Part shown: piece after piece, positions 34,589 through 45,767 of the stretch
How the letters are laid out: the number at the start of each line of letters is the position of its first letter
Numbering within the stretch: position 1 is the stretch's first letter
Origin: Flavobacteriales bacterium
GTDB taxonomy: Bacteria > Bacteroidota > Bacteroidia > Flavobacteriales_F > PHOS-HE28
Direction: 5' to 3'
NCBI GenBank assembly: GCA_020635715.1
Contig: JACJZG010000010.1
Span: forward strand, 84,994-148,993
DNA length: 64,000 nucleotides
Program-made: the position numbers and the translations under genes
The notes under the pieces: generated by a model
Told to the model about the DNA's origin: nothing
Seen by the model: only the letters and a program-made list of their open reading frames with translations
Databases searched by the model: none

Positions 34589-36779
34589 TCGAGAGCACGG
34601 TGTATTCCACCCGTCGGTTGGCCGCGTGCTCTTCCTCCGAGCAGGTGACGCCCGGCGCGCAGTGGTTCTTCAGCTTCGAGATCCCATAGCCTTTCGCCAC
34701 AAGGCGGTCCCGGGCCACGCCCTTGCCCACCATGTACTCGACGACGGCATCGGCGCGTTTCTGGTCGAGCTTGGCCGATTCAGCACCATCGCGTGAATCG
34801 CTGTGCACCCCGATCTCCACCTTGATGCCCGGGTTCACGTTCATCCGCTCGGCCAGGCCATCGATCTCGGTGCGCGCGACCGGATCCAGTTTCGCATCGT
34901 TGCGGGCCCAGCGTACGTACTTCAAGGGGACCGGGCTTCCGATGAGCATCGGCTCGAAGGACAGGTCACGGACCTCGTTCAGGTCGATGATGCCTTCGCG
35001 CATGCCGATGGTGCTGACCGGGATGCTCATGCTGTAGTAACCGGACTTCTCCAGGAGCACTTCGAACTCCTCATTGCTCTGCATGCGGATGCTGAAGTCA
35101 CCACCCTCACCGGTCTGGAAGGACTCCGAGAAGAAACTGCTGAGGTTCACGACGGTCACGGTCACCCCTTCCACGAAACCGGGAACATCCCTGTGGCGGA
35201 TGGTACCACGCAACCAGATGCCCGCACTTGCCACCAGGTGGATGTCCCGTGAAAGGATCTGCTGCATCTCGATCCTGTCCGTGCTCACATGCTGGATGCC
35301 CGGATAACGGCCCTTCATCTCCGCTTTCACCTGGTACTCCTTGTTCTTCTCCACGGGGAAAGTGTACTCACCCCGTGAATCCGTCATGGTCGTGGCCAGG
35401 ACGACACCCTTCTTGTCCAGCAGCATCACCTCCAGGTCGAACAAGGGCGACCCTGTATCGTCATCGATGACGGTACCGGTCACCAGAAAACTCTGTTCGA
35501 GCGGTGCCAGCATCTCGAACGCATAGATGTCGTCGTCGCCCGCACCACCTTCCCGATTGCTCGAGAAGAAGCCTCGATGACCGGCCTTGTCGATGATGAA
35601 GGCGAAGTCATCATGGGTCCCGTTGACGGGTGCACCCAGGTTCATAGGCGGCGCGAACTCATCCAGGCCGAGGTACTTGGCCGCGAGGATGTCCATGCCC
35701 CCCAGCCCGGGATGTCCATTGCTCGAGAAGTACAGCGTCCCGTCCGCGCCGATGAATGGGAAGGCCTCGTTCTGCGGCGTGTTGATGATGGAACCGAGGT
35801 TGACCGGCTCGCCCCACTGGCCGCCCTGGTCCATGCACATGTAGATGTCCGTTCCGCCGTAGCCGCCGGGCATATCGCTCACGAAGAAGAGACGCTTGCC
35901 ATCGTTGGACAGGGCCGGATGACCGACACTGATCTCCGAGTTGTTGTAGAGGAACTGTTCCACTCGCCCCCATGAGCCATCCTGCGCATAGGCCTTGTAG
36001 ATGGCCAGCCGTGAGATCCCACCGGAGCTCTTCTGCGAACGACCACCGTAGTAATTGTTGCGTGTGAACCAGATCACGTCCCCACCTGCACTGGCCGTGG
36101 CCGGACCCTCGTGCAACTTCGTATTCACGGAGCCTTCAAGGAGCCTGGCGCTCGCCAGATCACCGTTCTGGGTGACGTCCGCCACGAACAGATCGAGGAA
36201 CGGTTGATCATTCCAGGCCGCACGTCGTTCGATCCCGGTGGTGACGTTGCGTGCAGAGGAGAAGATCACACGATCGGTACCGAGCCAGGCCGCCCCGAAA
36301 TCAGAGAAGGCCGTGTTGATGCCGGTGGGCCGAACGATGAAGCGGTCCGGGGTGGCCATGAAATTGCGGGCGAAACCGTTGATGTTGCTGCGGAGCGGAC
36401 TACCCTCGGTCGCGGTGGCCGCCAGGTAGCGGTCCATCCATTCCTCCGCCTCCACGTACTTGCCATTGCTCTTCAAGGCTTCCGCATAGTGGTACATCTC
36501 CTGCGGCTCCCGGTTCAGGAACTTCACCACCATGGCGTACCACTTCTCCGCCTGATCATTCTGACCGGTGCGCATGTAACACTCTGCGAGGCGCTTGGTC
36601 ACATGCTCGTTCACCGCGCCGAGCTCCGTAGCCGTCCTGTAGCCCTCGATTGCCCGGGCGTAGGCCATCTGTTCGAAATAGCGGTCGGCCTCCTTGATGT
36701 ACGGGTCCGCGTTACCCTGTGCCGCTGCAGGAAACACCAGCAGGAGCGAAAGGAGAACAAGGATCAGGGTGCGCAACAT
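34575..36779 (-). CDS. OmpA-family PD40/TPR outer-membrane-associated protein (PorE-like)
   Basis: A 734-aa exported protein with signal peptide LILVLLSLLLVFPAAAQG. In order: TPR repeats (residues ~25-120: YFEQMAYARAIEGYRTAT, AECYMRTGQNDQAEKWYAMV), a PD40/WD40-like propeller (VIFSSARN, GHPALSNDGKRLFFVSDMPG, LYFSSNGHPGLGGMDI), a carboxypeptidase-regulatory-like fold (GSPLFDLEVMLLDKKGVVLA), and a C-terminal OmpA peptidoglycan-binding domain (IGVHSDSRDGAESAKLDQKR ... LVAKGYG). This architecture is that of T9SS-linked PorE and relatives. It is the last gene of the surface-protein locus and overlaps the PorP copy 3 stop by one base (TGATG), so it is translationally coupled to a PorP. Confidence 0.88.
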   Translation of the reverse strand: MLRTLILVLLSLLLVFPAAAQGNADPYIKEADRYFEQMAYARAIEGYRTATELGAVNEHVTKRLAECYMRTGQNDQAEKWYAMVVKFLNREPQEMYHYAEALKSNGKYVEAEEWMDRYLAATATEGSPLRSNINGFARNFMATPDRFIVRPTGINTAFSDFGAAWLGTDRVIFSSARNVTTGIERRAAWNDQPFLDLFVADVTQNGDLASARLLEGSVNTKLHEGPATASAGGDVIWFTRNNYYGGRSQKSSGGISRLAIYKAYAQDGSWGRVEQFLYNNSEISVGHPALSNDGKRLFFVSDMPGGYGGTDIYMCMDQGGQWGEPVNLGSIINTPQNEAFPFIGADGTLYFSSNGHPGLGGMDILAAKYLGLDEFAPPMNLGAPVNGTHDDFAFIIDKAGHRGFFSSNREGGAGDDDIYAFEMLAPLEQSFLVTGTVIDDDTGSPLFDLEVMLLDKKGVVLATTMTDSRGEYTFPVEKNKEYQVKAEMKGRYPGIQHVSTDRIEMQQILSRDIHLVASAGIWLRGTIRHRDVPGFVEGVTVTVVNLSSFFSESFQTGEGGDFSIRMQSNEEFEVLLEKSGYYSMSIPVSTIGMREGIIDLNEVRDLSFEPMLIGSPVPLKYVRWARNDAKLDPVARTEIDGLAERMNVNPGIKVEIGVHSDSRDGAESAKLDQKRADAVVEYMVGKGVARDRLVAKGYGISKLKNHCAPGVTCSEEEHAANRRVEYTVLSITPP

Positions 36780-37712
36780 CAGAAGTAACGGGGTGAAATG
36801 GTCCGGCCGCGCAGGAAGCGGAAGTCATAGCTGAGCATCACCTCATGGGTACCGGCGTTGTATGCACCGATCGCCGTGGTGGTCAGATCGAAGGCATAGC
36901 CGGCGCGCAGCTGGTCGTTGATCTGGTACTGGCCCATCACCCCGAAGGAGTTGCCCAGGCGATACATGGCACCGAACCAGATGCGCTCGCGCAGCAGGAA
37001 ATTCGCGTTGAGGTCGAGGGAGAAGGGAGCACCTTCGACGGTGCGGAACAGGAAGGATGGCTTGAACTTGATGTCCTGGAGACGTCCATCACATAACCCG
37101 CCGCGAGGAAGTAGTGCCTCGCCTCCTTCGCCGGGTCACCGTGCCGCCGCTCACATCGTTCAGGTCGTTCTCCAGCGAGCTTCGCGTGCGGACAGGCCCA
37201 CGTAATAATGCGGGCGCATGCCAGAACAGGCCGAAGCCGAAGTTGGGCAGCATGCGGCTCTGATGTTCGCATTGGCGGGGTCGTTCTCCACCACCCGCGT
37301 GAGCGATGCAAAGATCAGCCTGGTACATGTTCACCCCACACCTTCAAGCCGAATGCCAGACGCGTATCGGTGCCCGTGCGGATGCGGATAGGCGAAGTCC
37401 GCATAGGCGGAGGTCTGGCGCAGCGGACCGATCCGGTCGTTGATGGCGGAGAGGCCAAGTGCGATGCTCTCGTTCTTCAACGGGGTATGCGCCAGGAAGG
37501 TCTGCGTGGTGGGCGCACCATCGAATCCCACCCATTGATGACGGGAGAGCGCCATCACCGTGAACACATCAGCGCTACCCGCATAACCCCGGGTTGAACG
37601 CCAGCGTGTTGAACATGTACTGGCTGAACAATCTGATCCTGCTGTGCGAACGCGCCCGGAGCGAAAGCCGCGGTACCCACCAGGAAGGCCAGAAGCGGAT
37701 CGACCTTCTCAT
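36779..37712 (-). pseudogene. PorP/SprF-family T9SS membrane protein, copy 3 (frameshifted)
   Basis: A reconstructed ~300-aa beta-barrel protein broken by several one-base indels. In successive frames one reads the start MRRSIRF and signal region, a QYMFNTLAFNPGYAGS-like segment, RHQWVGFDGAPTTQTFLAHT, LGLSAINDRIGPLRQTSAYA, then HYFLAAGYVMDV and the intact C-terminus (QINDQLRAGYAFDLTTTAIG, AGTHEVMLSYDF). These are diagnostic of PorP/SprF, which hold type-B-CTD cargo during T9SS export. The ATG overlaps the stop of giant protein A by four bases (ATGA), and its stop overlaps the OmpA start by one. The intact ends argue for a functional gene with consensus errors; genuine decay remains possible. 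Confidence 0.72.
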
Positions 37713-39370
37713 CGGATGAGCTGGATATAGCCGGTGAACGGCTCAGCGCCCGTTCCCAGCTCGAGGGACATAGAAATAGGTGCCTGCCGGAGCCGGGCCC
37801 GGAGATCAGTGCATCTGGTGATGAACCGTCCCAGACTACGCTGCCTGGTTGTCGTAACCCGCACCATCAAAGACCTTCGCACCCCATCGGCTGAAGATCT
37901 TCACGGTATTGTTCGGGAAGCCTTCGATCCTGGGAATGATGAACCGATCGTTCACACCATCCTCGTTCGGGGAGAACGATCGTGGGATGAAGACCTCGGT
38001 ATCGAAGGAGCATGGGCTCGAGGCCGATACGTGGAATTCGGCACAGCCATAAGCATCCTGTGATGGTGGCCGCGAACGGATCTGCTAACCACCACCGGGT
38101 CGCTGGTGAACACATGGGGCGAAGTGGCGGAGACGGTGCCCTTTGGATCACCCGACACCACGTAGGGACATCGGTCCCTGCCAACGATGTTGAACGACGG
38201 TATAGGCACGATCGACCTCATTGCGATCGTGGTCACTTCCACAGCCTCCGGGTTGCTCACCACCTTCACCTTCACGACACTTGATGCCGGGGCACAGCCA
38301 CACCCGCACGGCATAGATGAAGTCATAATCGGCTGGAGGCAGCTGCGTGGTGTTGGAGGTCGCCACCGGTGAGCGCGCCCGTTCCACTCGATGAGGCCAG
38401 GTCCCACTAACATCCGGGGTTCCGTTCAACACCGGAAGAGCGGGAAGGCGGTCAACGTATCGCAAACGACCACCTCTCCCTGCAAGCTGGATCCGGACGT
38501 TGGTTGATGGGCGATCTGAAGACCGCGCTGGAGTCCGGACAACAGGCGTTGCCTGTCACCGTGTACGCATAGTTCTCGCTCGGCCTCGTGGCCGGATCGA
38601 GCATGCCATCGAAGGGTCCGCCTGGGCTGCCCAGGTCCCACCTCTCATCCGGATCGCCCCCGAGCAGGCCGGCTGATCCATGACCGGACCGCTCGCACAG
38701 ATCACCAGGGGCTGCGGGCGGAACCCATCAGGTAATCGACCGTTGAGATGAGCAGGGTCGCCTGCACGGATCCGCAACCGGGATCCTCGATGGTGTATAC
38801 GAAGGCGTTCTGGCCGCCAGGCGGCAACAGGGTCGCGTTCAACAGGCTGTCCTCCACGATCGCTCCCGTGCCGTTCAGGTCCGACCATGCACCCCCTTGA
38901 TCCGGGGTGCCATCCAAGGCCTCGAACAGGGAGAAACGCGTCTCGGCACCACAGATGGTCAGGGTGTTGTCGTCACCGGCATCCGCACCTGACCCAACGT
39001 TCACCGTGATCGTGGCCGAAGCATTGGAACAAGGAGGTGTTCCTGTGATCTGATATTGGAAGGCGTAAGTGCCGTTCCCCACGGCTGATGGATCAAAGGT
39101 GCAACCGTTCAAGGCACCGGTACCGTTGATATCCGACCAGGTCCCGCCCTCTCCTGCTCCACTGCCTAGTGCCGCGCACAGGTCCACCTCGGTCTGGGTG
39201 GCGCAAGCAGCCACGGTGGCACTCGTTCCAGCGAAAGGTGCCAAGCTTCTATTGATCGTCAATCGCGCGGTATCGTTCACACAGGGCGCTGTGCCTACGA
39301 TCACGTAGCTGAACACACCACCTTCCCGCTTCTGGATCGAAGGTGAGAATGTCCATGTCACCGTCCTCAT
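37709..39370 (-). pseudogene. 3' part of giant T9SS protein A, frameshifted, with gliding-motility C-terminal domain
   Basis: Continuation of the large gene at 39249-46280 after a frameshift near 39325. One long open stretch (38702-39370) carries three more tandem units (GGVFSYVIVGTAPCVNDTAR, GTWSDINGTGALNGCTFDPS, GAWSDLNGTGAIVEDSLLNA). Downstream the frame breaks repeatedly, but the end is recognisable: FSPNEDGVNDRFIIPRIEGF, NNTVKIFSRWGAKVFDGAGY, a GTYFYV-like strand, and EPFTGYIQLIR before the stop. This is the type-B (gliding-motility-associated) T9SS sorting domain. Its stop overlaps the ATG of PorP copy 3. Confidence 0.7.
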
Positions 39371-42300
39371 CGTACCAGGTGCCTCCTTGTTGTGGAAGGC
39401 CGCCCAGCTCAGCGGTCATATTGAACGAGGCGAAGCTCGAGCATATGCTTATCGTCCGGTCATCACCGGCATAAGGTGCCAGGGGCTCCGTGACGATGAC
39501 CACTGCCACATCCGCGTTGCAAGGCGCCTGACCGGCCACACGATAGACATAGGAGCCTGGCGCATCGACGGCCGGATTGTAGATCCCGGAAACGACCACC
39601 GGACTCGGGAAGATGGTCCATGATCCGCCGGTCTGTGCGTTCGATCCGAGCAATGCGAACAGGTCGACGGGCGCATCACTCGAACAGATGCTCACGGACG
39701 CATCCTCACCCGCGTTCGGCGGGGTTCGTACCACGACCGTCACCACGGCGGTATCCGCCGCACAGGAGCCCACACCGGGAACGATGTACTTGTAAGCGCC
39801 CGGCTCATCGGTGGCTGGTTGGAAGGTGCCGTTGTGTGCAAGGCCGGAAGGGTTGAGCCAGGTCCCGTTCCCGTCCGGATCGCAGCTTAAGCTACCGAAG
39901 AGCTGGCTGGGTGCATCCGTCAGGCAGAATGTCCGTGCTCCATCACACCCGGCAAAAGGACCCTCCTCCACCGTGACAGAAACAACGGCCGTATCACTTG
40001 CGCAACTGGACGTTCCGGGTATCACATACCGGAAATCCCAGATGGTCCCTGGACCGACGCCGCTCCCATTGAATACCCCACCGATCAACCCGCCACTTCC
40101 ATCCAGATCCGTCCAAGCCCCGCCTTGTTGCGGAGTTCCGCCCACCGAAGAGAAGAGATCGAGCAGCTGGTTCTGGCAGATGGTCACCGAGGCATCCTCG
40201 CCTGCGTTCAGCGCATCAGCAAGTGTGACCGTTACGACAGCAGAGGCCGCTGCGCAGGGTCCGGTCCCTGCCACCGTGTAGGTGAAATGATAGGTGCCAG
40301 GCACAAGATCCGTCGCATCCAATTCACCTCCCGTCAATTGCCCGGTGCCATCGTCATCGTTCCAGGTACCACCTGCGTTCGGGGTACCACCGAGTCCAGC
40401 CGCCAGTTGGATGGCGTCATCCCCGACACATGCGGCGATGTTCCCATTGGTTCCTGCGTTCGGCCTTGGCACCAAGGTCACTTGGACTTGTGAGGTGGCG
40501 TTCGCGCAAGGTGCCAGTCCAGCAACGGTATAGATGTAGGGTCCACTCACATCGTTGGACGGGTCGAAGAACTGCGAGTGATCAACGCCACCAAAGGTCC
40601 ATGAGCCACTCGTATTCGGTGTACCGCCGAGCAGATCGATCAAGGCGACCTGCGCCCCACCGGTGCAGAGCTGTACCGCAGAACTGATGCCGGCATTCGG
40701 CGCGGTGTTCACGATGATCGTCGCGGTCGCGGAATCCGACTCACACGGCGTAAGACCGGTGATCCGGTACTTGTAGACCCCGGGTGCTGTCGTTCCCGGC
40801 GTGAAGAGTTCCCCCACCTGCACCCCGGTCGGACCATACCAGGTCCCCGTCTGCTCCGGCGAGCCGGTGAGGACCGTGAAGAGTGAGAACGGTTGGGCAT
40901 TGCTGCAGACGGTCGTCACACCGTTGTTGCCGGCATCCGGTTGGTGGTTCTGGATCACGTTCACCTGTGCCTGGGTGCTCGCACAAGGAGGCGTACCCGG
41001 CACGGTGTAGGTGTAAACACCAGGCTCGCTCTGCCCGGGGATGTAGATACCCTGGTGCGACGCGAGATCCGGATCCACCCAGGTTCCGAAGGTCTGCGGC
41101 GATCCGTTCAGCACGTTCAACAAGGGGAAGGCTGGGTCATCGTCGCATACCGTGATCTGGCCATTGAAGCCTGCGTTGGGCGGCTGGTTCACGGTCATGG
41201 CCACTGTGGCCGTAGCTGCTGCACATCCCAGAGGCCCTTCGACGCGGTACACATAGATCCCGTTCACGTCCGCTCCCGGTTGGAACACACCACTATGGGA
41301 TGCTCCGGTCGGTTGGTAGGTCCATGTGCCACCCACCTGTGCGGTCGGGCCCAACAACGGAAGCATCGGGACCGACCCCTGGTTCGCGCAAACGCTGTGA
41401 GAGGTGGAAACCCCGGCATTCGCACGTGGGTTCACCACGATGGTAAGGGTCGATGAGGCGTTCGGGCAAGGTGATTGGCCGGTCACCGTGTACGTGTATA
41501 CATAGGTACCGGGCGACACGGCGGAAGGATTGAAGAAGCCGGAGACCGTGTTGGTGGATGGTGCTGGACCAGTCCAGGTACCGTTCGACAGCGAAGGCGT
41601 TCCACCCAGGCTATCGACCATGGCGAAGCCAGTGGCATTGTCGCAGACCGTGATGGTCCGGCTGGAGCCCGCGTTGGGTGGCTGTCGCACGGTCACTGTG
41701 GCTTGCGCGGTCGCATTGGCACAAGGGGGAAGGCCCGTGACCGTGTAGGTGTACGTACCAGACGCGGTCACCCCGGGGATGAATAGACCATTGAAGCTCG
41801 TCGTCGCCGGCGCCGGACCTGTCCAGGTACCTCCCGCATCCGGATTACCACCCAGCACCGTGATCAGGTTCACGCTAGGCCCACCGGCACAGAGCGTGGT
41901 ACTGCCGCTGGTCCCTGCCCGCGGGGCCATGTTCTCCGTCACGGTGACGATCGCGATATCCGAGGGGCACGGGGCACTACCAGTTACCGTATAGGTGTAA
42001 TCACCGGGATTGTCCATCGGCGGCTGGTAAAGCCCGTTGTGGGTTCCTGGGCCAGGTCCCGGACGTGTCCACGTTCCACCCGTCGTGGGGTTGCCATTCA
42101 ACAGGTCGAAGAGCAGGAAGGACGGGCTGTTGCTGCAGACCGTGGTATCACCGTTGCCTCCTGCATCCACGGCCTGGTTCACGTTCACGGTCAGCGATGC
42201 CGTTGCCGGACTACATGGCCCACTGCCCGCGACAGTATAGATGTACACGCCGGGCACATCCACACCCGGAACGAAGATGTTCGCATGCGGATCGCCGCCG

Positions 42301-45300
42301 AAGGTCCAGCTTCCAGGCTGTGGGCTCCCACCCAGACGCAGGGTCATGTTGAAGGGCCCATCACTGCTGCAGACGGTGGTCGTTGCGCTGGTACCTGGGT
42401 TGGGTGCAGCCACCTCCGCGACGGTCACCGTGGAACTGGCGTTCGGGCAGGGCGAAGTGCCCGTGAGCGTATAGGTGAAGACCCCAGGGTTGTTCGTGGG
42501 TGGGTTATAGCTGCCGTTGCCCGGACTCCAGGTACCACCGGTCTGCGGGTTCCCGGTCAACAGTGTGAACAGGTTGAACGAGCCGCTGTTGCTGCAGACC
42601 GTAATGCTCGCGCTGACCCCGGGGTTGCGCGGTGCGATCACGGTCACGCTCACCATCGCATCATCCGCCGCACAGGAGGCTGATCCGCTCAATTCATAGC
42701 GGAAGTTGTAGGTACCGGAGGGTTGCAACGTGGCATTGAAGAACTGCCCGGTGACCGCATTCGTACCTGATAGCTCGACCCAGGTGCCACCAGGTTGTGG
42801 TGTACCACCAAGCCCGGTGAAGAGGTTCACCAGGTTGTTCGATCCGCAGACCGTCAGGGATCCGTTCGTGCCCGCGTCCAGGGCCGCCACGATCGTCACG
42901 CGGATGGTGGCCTGGTCGGCACCGCATTGGCCGCTTCCGGGGACCGTGTAGGTGAAGTCGTAATCGCCGGGCGCCATCCCCGTGGGGGTGAACACACCAG
43001 CGGTCAATTGTCCGGTCGCGTCATCGTCGGTCCAAGTGCCCCCTGCGGTCGGCGTTCCACCCAGTTCTGCGAAGAGGTCCACATCGCCCGCATCGGCACA
43101 TACGGTGATCGTAGCATCGATCCCGGCATCCGGGGCCTGGTTCACCGTGATGGCGACCGTGGCAGATGCGTTCGTACAGGGAGCTGTTCCCGCGACGGTA
43201 TAGGTATGTACTCCGGGAGCGCTCGTGCCCGGTGTGAAGATCGCGTTACCTGGTCCTCCGCCTGGGGCGGTCCATGTGCCACCCGCATCCGGTGTTCCGC
43301 CCAATGTGGTGAAGAGGTTCACAGGGGCATCGGTGCTGCACAAGGAGAGGGTCGCATTGGTCCCCGCCACCGGCTGCCTGCGCTCGGTAACGGAAACAAC
43401 GGCCGTTGCAGACGGACAAGGGCTGACCCCGGCCACCGTATACGTATAAGCACCCGGTGCCGAAGTTCCGGGCACATAAGAGCCCGATGGAACAGCCTGC
43501 CCGCTCGGGTTCGTCCAGGTGCCCCCCGTCATCGGCGTACCACCCAGGCGGGTGATCAACTGGAAGGAGGCTTGGTTGCTGCAAACCTCGGTGGTCCCAT
43601 TGGTCCCCGCGTTCGGCGCCTGGTTCACGACGACCGTAACGAACGCGGTGTCATTCGCGCAGGGAGGCGTTCCGTTCACCACGTACTTGTACACACCCGC
43701 CGGTGTCGTTCCGGGAGTGAAGGTGCCCGAGAAGGGAGCGTTCGCTGGTGTGAGCCAGGATCCACTTCCGCTCGGCGTTCCGCCCAACACGGTGAAGAGC
43801 TGGAAGGGCGCCATGGTGCTGCATACCGTGATGGATCCGTTGTTGCCCGCTTCGGGCGCCTGCACCTTCACCACTTGCACGGTGCTCGACAATGAGGTGC
43901 ATGGTGAGGTTCCGCTCACCGTGTAGGTGTAAGTACCCGCCGCATCCACCGCCGGGTTCAGGGTGCCCGGGTGAGGCTGACCGTTCGGCCTGGTCCATGT
44001 ACCGCCCGAGCTCGGAGAGCCGGTGAGGCTGTTGAAGAGATTCACTGCAGGACCGTTGGTACAGACCGTGAGGTTCCCGTTGCCGCCGGGGTTCGGCGGT
44101 TGCACCACGCTGACGGAGACGGTGGCGGTGGCGTTCGCACAAGGCGAGGTGCCCGCGGCCGTATAGGTGTAGGTGCCCGCGACCGAGGTGCCCGGGGTGA
44201 AGGTCCCGTTATGGGATCCGCCACCCGGCGCGGTCCAGGTCCCTCCTGCATTCGGGCTGCCTCCCAGCAGGCCGAATAGTTGGAACGGGGCGGCCGAGGC
44301 GCAGACCGTAGTGCTCCCGTTGGTGCCCGCATTCGGTGCTTGCACGATGTTCACCGTGACCACCGCGGTCGCGTTGGCGCAGGGCGCCACGCCGTTGACG
44401 GTATAGGTGTATGCCCCGGGGGTGCTTGTTCCGGGGATGAAGGTGCCGGTGCTGGCAGAACCTCCAGGGCCCGTCCAGGTACCTCCAGGCGACGGCGAAC
44501 CGCCCAAGGACCCGAACAGGTTGAACTGTGCTGCGTTCGAACACCTGGTCAAGGTCGCGTTGGTGCCCGCGTTCGGCGCCGTGTTGACCGCAACGGTGAC
44601 CGTTGCGGAAGCATTCGCACATGGTGGAACACCAGCAACGGTGTAGGTATAAACACCCGGAGCACTGGTTCCAGGGATGAAGGTACCGGAGAAGGTGCCC
44701 CCTCCTGGAGCGGTCCAGCTACCGCCTCCGTTCGGAGAGCCGCCTAGTAATCCGAACAAGGCGAAGCTGGCATCGGTGCTGCACACGGTGGTGGTCGCAT
44801 TGGTACCCGCGCGCGGTGCCGCCTGCACATTGATGATCAGACTGGCGGTGGCAGCGGTACATGGCGAGGTCCCAGCTACCGTATAGGTATAGGTGCCGGC
44901 CACATCGGTCCCTGGAACGAAGTTGGGGCCATGTGCTCCACCGGGTCCGGTCCAGGTGCCTCCGGCCTGAGGCGTACCCCCCAGTCTGCTGATCAGGGTG
45001 AAGGTGGAAGCATTGCTGCAGACCGTGAAGGTGGCGCCCGTTCCTGCGTTCGGTGCGTTCACCACAGCGACGGTGACCGTGGCCGACGCGTTCGCACAGG
45101 GTGGGGTCCCCAGTACCGTGTAGGTGTACACCCCGGGCGTGGAGGTGCCCGGTGTGAAGGTCGATGAGACAGCCCCACCTCCCGGTCCGGTCCAGGCTCC
45201 ACCAGCATTCGGTGTACCACCCAAGCGGGTGAAGAGATCGAAAGCGGGTTGATCATTGCAGATCGATGTGGAGGCGCTCGTTCCTGCCGAGGGTGGCTGG

Positions 45301-45767
45301 TTCACTGTTACTGTCACGGTCGCAGTCGGATCCACGCAGGGCTGCGGGTCACAGGGGACGGTATAGGTATAGACACCCGGTGGGTCCACCAGAGGGTCGA
45401 ACAGGGCATCCGTTGGATCGCCGTCCGGATCGGTCCAGGTGCCACCTGCATCGGGCGTACCACCCAAAGCAGCGAACATGTCCGCGACCGCGCTCGTGGT
45501 ACAGAGGGTGAGCGTTCCATTGGTACCGGCACTCGCGTTCTGCGGCAGTTGCACGAAAAGGTCGGCGGAACGTGCAGGACAGGAACCCTGCGCCGGAACA
45601 CTGTAGGTGTACGACCCATATGGGTCGGACGTTGGGTCAAAGGTTCCATCACATGCTCCTCCCGGACCGGTCCACGAGCCACCCGCCTCGGGATAGCCGC
45701 CGAGGGAGTCGATCATCTGGAAAGGCGCGGCAAGCCCCGGGACGTCCGCGGTCGCGTCATCTCCGGA
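38740..45767 (-). repeat. Coding tandem repeats of protein A (~29 units of ~80 aa)
   Basis: By eye I count 29 consecutive units, each about 75-85 residues (~240 bp). The pattern is AGTN-x3-x-VC near the start, LFxxLGGxPxxGGTW, GTFxPGTSxPGVYTYTVxGxxPCxNAxATVTV at the end. Each unit carries one cysteine near its start and one before its last strand. Units are diverged, not identical. Four (numbers 11, 12, 22 and 23 from the N-terminus) have a DDDGTGQLT-like insert. Confidence 0.85.
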
